In this document: positions 59,080 through 64,000 of the stretch, in pieces
Numbering within the stretch: position 1 is the stretch's first letter
Layout: each line of letters begins with the position of its first letter
NCBI GenBank assembly: GCA_030549495.1
Contig: JAUIRK010000757.1
Span: 124,001-188,000, forward strand
Direction of reading: 5' to 3'
Source: Nectonema munidae
Lineage: Eukaryota > Nematomorpha > Nectonematoida > Nectonematidae
DNA: 64,000 bases
Position numbers and translations under genes: made by a program
Notes under the pieces: model-generated
Told to the model about the DNA's origin: nothing
Database searches by the model: none
The model's input: the letters and a program-made list of their open reading frames with translations, nothing else

Positions 59080-60490
59080 GGTCTTCACACATCCCCTCTC
59101 AGATCACTCAATCATACTTTCTTGCCTCAAATCTTTTGATAAACATCGAAAAAAATTTATTCTGAAAAGAAATTTCGACAATTATTCTCCACAATCAATA
59201 ATACATAACTTCTCATTTCATCATATACATCAATCACCCCAAGTCTTGTTTACCTCATTCGATGATATTTCCACCTGCATTTTTGACATATATAATATTC
59301 AATGCCCACTAAAAGCACTCAAAGTTAAAGATCATGAACCCCCATGGATAACTCATAGAATTAAATCCCTAATAAAAAAACGTAATTCTCTTTTTGAAAC
59401 TTTCATTTCATAAAAAAATATACTCATAACTTCAAGAAGTATCAATACCTTCACTTTGTCAATAATTTGGTTTCGAACATAATTAAGGCATCAAAGGACA
59501 CAGTTTTTAATAACGATATAATTCCTCTTCAGACCAAAAATGAAACATGTATAACAGTATACTTTGGTCTAACATGTGATTTCGATTCTTTATCATTTAA
59601 TTTGTTTTGTGATAAACTTTGTTCATTTAGGTTCAATATAAACTATCTGTATATCTTTTTATTTTAAGCATTTATTTAATATTATTTTTAATTTCAAGTT
59701 ATTATTTCTAAATAAAGAACATATTTGTGTATATTTGGGTAAAAAGTCCTACCGCATTAAAAAGTATTGATTCTATTAATATTTTGGGTATTAATATCTC
59801 TAATACCCTTTCAATTCAACATTATTTTAACAAAATTTTGGCGAAATCCAAACACCAACTCCTCTGCTTGAAAAAGTCTGCTTCATTCCTCAATACTTAT
59901 CATAAAACCCTTCTAGTTAAATCCTATATTCTTAACAATTTCAATTACGGTTTGAAAACATACTTCCCTCTCCTAACCAACAAAGACATAAATATTTTTG
60001 TGAGACTTATTAAGAACTGTCTAAAGTACGTTTATAATTTGAAACATTCTTCAAGCATTTCGATTAATCACTGCCAAAGCTCAAAAATCCTCCCAAACAT
60101 CAAGCACCTTCAGCTCAAGTTTCTTCTCCTTACATATAAAGAACTTCACTCACTCTCAGAAGATAAAAATCTTTGTCTAAACAAGTTTTTCAATATACCT
60201 CCAGTTCCCTCCAAAAACAAAAAATTGAAAAAGACTTTTTACTCCACATCCTCAACCCTTTTTAACTCCCTGCCACGATGCATTCGAAAAACCTCTCTTG
60301 CCCAGTTTAAAGAACAGCTATTCCAACACTATATTCATGAATTGTCTTCTTCCTTTGTAATGTGAGAAATTCTAAAAAAACAAATTAATAACTACTTAAG
60401 CATATAATACATATTTATCTTTTGCTTCAATTTTTCCTGATAGTGATATCGTCACTACAAAACGTTTGTTTTGATTTAAATAAAATAAAT
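59080..60490 (+). mobile_element. Second LINE copy, mosaic
   Basis: Three joined parts. (1) 59080-59460: post-endonuclease linker reading VKDHEPPWITHRIKSLIKKR, a motif unlike the linker of the 54-56 kb LINE. (2) 59480-59650: nearly identical to 55637-55785 of that LINE (NETCITVYFGLTCDFDSLSF). (3) 59727-60365: an intact 212-residue C-terminal frame beginning near SINILGINISNTLSIQHYF and ending with SLPRCIRKTSLAQFKEQLFQ, the usual ORF2 tail. Then comes an A-rich 3' tail (AAATAAAATAAATTT) at about 60478-60510. The catalytic YADD block is absent, so it is inactive. Confidence 0.7.
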
Positions 60491-60800
60491 TTAAAAAAAT
60501 TTAAAAAAAAGAAAAATAAAATTTATAAACTAAATAATTGAGATTTTAAGGAAATCTATTAATAAAACTTGTTATTTAAAAATTATCACAATTTATAGAA
60601 ATCTAAATTACAAAATTTATAAATTAAAAAAAACAACTTTAATAAAGAATCTTGTTTTATTAAAAATATAGATTTGAAATATAACAAAAATTTATTATCT
60701 TTCCTGAGAAGAATAAATAAACCCATCAGCCATAGAATTGGATATATTGAGAATGTAAAATTTTTTTAATGCAAATGAATTTTTTGATTGGTTAAATTAA

Positions 60801-62008
60801 CCCTTATTACCCCTTTGGGTCCATTTTGGTTTTTTTCTATTTTAAAACTCTAAAAAAAATTTTTTGATAGAAAATATTTTTTTGATACATCGTGACTTTA
60901 TTTTATATGTATGAATAAAGATTTTTTGATGCATTTTTAGTTTATTAGAAGATTGATACAACGGTGAGAAAAAAAGTCACACTAAGCCCCTTCGGGTCCA
61001 TTTTGTACAATGTATTTTTTTTTAATAACATGCTTTAAAATTCAAATTTTTAAAAGTAACAATATTTTTTGTATTAGATATAAACAACGATAATATATTT
61101 ATTTCAGATAAAAAAATTATAAAGTTGATATACTTCCTGTAAAGCACGCTGATCACTTAGTTTACTTATTTTTAAAATTTTTTTGAAATTTTTTTCTTAC
61201 TCCATTCTGCTAAAATGTCAAATATCATATTGAAAATATCTAAAAAAAGAATTTTAAGTGAGCCATCGTCTTCAGATTCTTCTAAGAATGATGACTTTCT
61301 TTCTGAACTTGAAGATCACCTTTCTGTACAAGAAGACACCACTAGTTCAGATGATTGTACCTATGAAAATGATTCTCAAGAGCATTTTGATAAGAGTGTT
61401 TTTTCTAAAGATGGTATGACACGTTGGAACGTAGATCCTCCAAATAATTTAGGAAGTCCTTACAAAAGAAGACTTTTTCTTGACAATTTAGGAAAGCAAC
61501 TAGTAAAGGAGCACATTGAAACAAGAAAAACTATGCCAAGGAATGTTACATCAAAAAACTTGGTTGAAAAAATAAAAAGAGGATTTTCCAATGAAAACTT
61601 AGATGCGAAAGAAAAAAAAGAATTCGGAGTAGGTGTCATATGTGTGAAGGAGACAAAAAGTTTGACTCAGTATGCTTTTTATGTGACAAACATGCATGCA
61701 AGGAACATTATGTACGTGTCTGTAAAAAGTGTATTTGACACTTTTCTTTGTTATATCTTTTTTAAATAAAATTTTTAATAATTCTGTTTGTTTGCCAAGG
61801 CTTCAAATAAAAGAAAATACGAATTTTCACCAGCAATAATAGAGTAAAATTTTGAAAATTTTATCTATGAACGTCATGTGTATTTAGAAATAATACAATG
61901 ATTTAGGTAACAGAAAAAAAAATAAAAAACAATTACAAAAAAACAGACATGGGCCATTTTGGACCCGAAGGGGTAATGTGTAGCATCGAATTGAAGGGGT
62001 AATAAGGG
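60801..62008 (+). mobile_element. piggyBac element, internally deleted
   Basis: 1208 bp between TTAA at 60797-60800 and 62009-62012. Perfect 15-bp terminal repeats CCCTTATTACCCCTT / AAGGGGTAATAAGGG. Subterminal repeats TTTGGGTCCATTTTGG (60815-60830), CCCCTTCGGGTCCATTTTG (60987-61005) and inverted CATTTTGGACCCGAAGGGG (61955-61973). The TTAA and both ends are intact, so it looks mobilisable by a helper and is among the youngest elements here. Confidence 0.9.
61215..61769 (+). pseudogene. piggyBac transposase remnant, DDE core deleted
   Basis: The frame starts MSNIILKISKKRILSEPSSS with an acidic N-terminus, as in piggyBac transposases. It then passes from GMTRWNVDPPNN almost directly to FLDNLGKQLVKEHIETRKTM, which is the C-terminal part, so the whole catalytic core with its three Asp blocks is missing. 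After about 61630 the true family frame shifts: the other frame reads RCHMCEGDKKFDSVCFLCDK then HACKEHYVRVCKKC, the cysteine-rich DNA-binding domain. The 184-residue frame's own end is therefore not the native C-terminus. Could still make a short DNA-binding protein only if the frame were correct, which it is not. Confidence 0.85.
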
Positions 62009-62012
62009 TTAA

Positions 62013-64000
62013 GTACATTATACACGTATATACAAAATATACAAATATATATGAATTTTTTTTGAATTAAAACATTTATGATAAATTAAAGTTAATATTG
62101 TTATTTAGAATGATAAGAGGATTCTAAAAATATATGAAACTTGTTTTTTTGATGAATATATGTGAAGTCATAATTTTGAGGTCGTTTGAAAGGGCCTGAA
62201 AAATCAAAAATTAAAAAAATTAAAAATTCAAAATTTTTAAAACATATTCTGATAGAGTTTGATACGCTGATTCCGAATATGTAATTTGTTTAAAATGAAT
62301 CGATTGATTTTTTAATTTTTTTTATGTCAAAGTTGGAATTTTTGTCATTTTTTCAAGTTCAAAGGCTAAAAAAGTATTTAAAAAAAAAATAATTTAAAAT
62401 ATTTTTACATTTTCGTACTCAGTATAAAATTTCCTTTAAAATGAGATATTAAAATTAAAAATTGGATAAGTTTGAAATTTTTCAAAAATTTTGTTAACTA
62501 CCCTACAATTTTTTAAAAAAAATGAAAAAAAATATTTTCCGATTTTTTCACCGTAGTATGCTTAAATAATAGGTTTATTTTATGAATATGCAAAAAATAT
62601 GAAAAAAAATATTTAATTTTTTGTTTTACACGCCAAAATATAGTGAAACATAACAAAATTGTGCATATTGTTCAAGGGCTTATAAAAAAAAATTTTGAAA
62701 TTTTTTAAAAACCAAAAATAATTTAAAAATGTAGGCAAAAGGATGCTCTTTAAGATAGGCATCGTTTAAAATATTTTTAAAAAAATTTCTCTCAAAGTTA
62801 AAAAATTGTAAATTTTGAAAAAAATTTTTTATAAAAATTGTTAAAATCAAAAAAAATATCAAAAATCAATATTTTTCAAAATTTTAAAATAAAATATAAG
62901 CGATTTTAAATAAGATGATGTAAAAATTTGAAAAAAATAATTTTCTTTTGATGTAAAATTTTTGAATCAAAAATGTCAACTTTTTGAAAATTCAAACTTT
63001 TTTATAAAAAATATTATTATTTTTTTCGTAATTTTTTTCCACAAAATCATTTATTTATAAAAGTACTTTAACTCACTTGAAATTTTTTTCAAACTTATTG
63101 AAAAAGTGAGAAAATTTAGAGTTCATGTACGGGTTAATGAACTCCCTCTCAGGTCATTTAACTTAGACCACGTGATAGCGCTCCAGAAATGAGGTAGATA
63201 AAGATTTTATAGCTTGGAAAAAACTTTTTTATTCTAAAAGTTATTTGACTTTGAATGCTAAAAGTAAAAAATATTTGATTTTAAAAATTTGATAGAAATC
63301 ATGTTTCAATCAAATTGAATGCTTTGCTTTCATTTTTTCGCGGAACAAAATTTTTACCAGTTAAGGCAAAATTCATTCTGTATTGCAGTGCTTAAATGTC
63401 GAAGATATATTTAAACTTCAGGTAATAAAACTGGCACTTAAATATTTTACATGACAAGTTCTAGTATGCTTTTCAAATTTTTTTATTTTTTCTCAAAACT
63501 TTTGCATTTACGAGAGTAGACATCCTTTAAAACTCCATGTTTTTCATTCTAAAAATAAGAAATATAAACAAGCAATTATTCACAATGTTCCTAAGTGCTG
63601 GATTAGTTTGCTTCATATAATAGAAGAGGATTTTGATGTTTCGAGCGCAAAATTACAGTTATGCAGACATGTTGAAATATAATTGTTCTTGTAATACTAG
63701 GAATTGTTATATTTGCAACAACTGATAATAAGCTTTATATACTTGGCACAGCTCCGGAGTTTTTGTACAAATATTTTTAATGTTTTTTCATTTGTATATG
63801 TATTTTATCTTTTCATCTGTTTCTGTAAAACTATTTTTATGTCTTTTATGTATATTTATTTTATTTTATGAATAAAGTGTCACTTGATGAGCAACAATAT
63901 AAGCGACTTTAATTAGTCTTGAGTCTGCTCACGTATCCGATTACATTGTTTTGTAAGCTTAATATAGTTTAAACCCGAATAAATCTTTCTTTCTTTCTTG
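62013..64000. other. Very AT-rich DNA, no gene recognised
   Basis: 62040-63110 is low-complexity A/T DNA dominated by AAAATTTTT words. At about 63540-63680 one frame reads KKYKQAIIHNVPKCWISLLH then IIEEDFDVSSAKLQLCRHVE, which looks protein-like but matches nothing I know; an AATAAA follows at 63870-63875. The window ends in a (CTTT)n tract after AATAAA (63979-63984), possibly a retroelement tail. Confidence 0.4.

Overview
This window is animal nuclear DNA. It is strongly AT-rich, has spliced genes with GT-AG introns, and carries many eukaryotic transposons: piggyBac, hAT, Tc1/mariner, Jockey/CR1-like LINEs and tRNA-derived SINEs. The two recognisable host genes, a MARK/PAR-1 kinase and hamartin (TSC1), are animal signalling genes. 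The repeat mix suggests an arthropod. A parasitic copepod such as a sea louse is my guess only; nothing in the window proves it.

Layout. From 1 to 7.4 kb there is repeat-rich DNA with no host exon I can recognise. From 7.4 to 31.6 kb (+) lie the last 12 coding exons of a PAR-1/MARK kinase: kinase domain from the end of the N-lobe, UBA domain, Ser/Thr/Asn-rich linker with a TFH phosphorylation motif, and C-terminal KA1 domain. The joined exons give one open frame of 778 residues. Introns are either 59-64 bp or far larger (283 bp and then 1.1 kb to 7.3 kb), and the large ones hold most of the transposon relics. From 31.6 to 39.2 kb is intergenic DNA with a decayed ZMYM1-like hAT element. From 39.2 to 42.75 kb (-) is an uninterrupted 1187-codon hamartin gene, convergent with the kinase. 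From 42.8 to 64 kb I see no host gene. That part holds MITEs, a palindromic mariner-type element, two LINE copies, a minisatellite with a possible Helitron end, a hAT element containing a further foldback element, and a deleted piggyBac element.

How the genes relate. MARK kinases lie downstream of LKB1 and control microtubules and polarity. Hamartin is the scaffold of the TSC complex that restrains mTORC1. Both are nutrient- and polarity-signalling components, but their neighbourhood gives no evidence of joint regulation.

Most unusual signal. A group of about 130-bp TTAA-flanked MITEs occurs at least a dozen times. Three subfamilies share one scaffold: a roughly 15-bp terminal repeat, then a palindrome at the same offset, then three TCGTCTGC-like boxes with 33- and 21-bp spacing. 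The palindrome and terminal repeats differ completely between subfamilies, yet both halves stay complementary. That covariation is what I would look at first.
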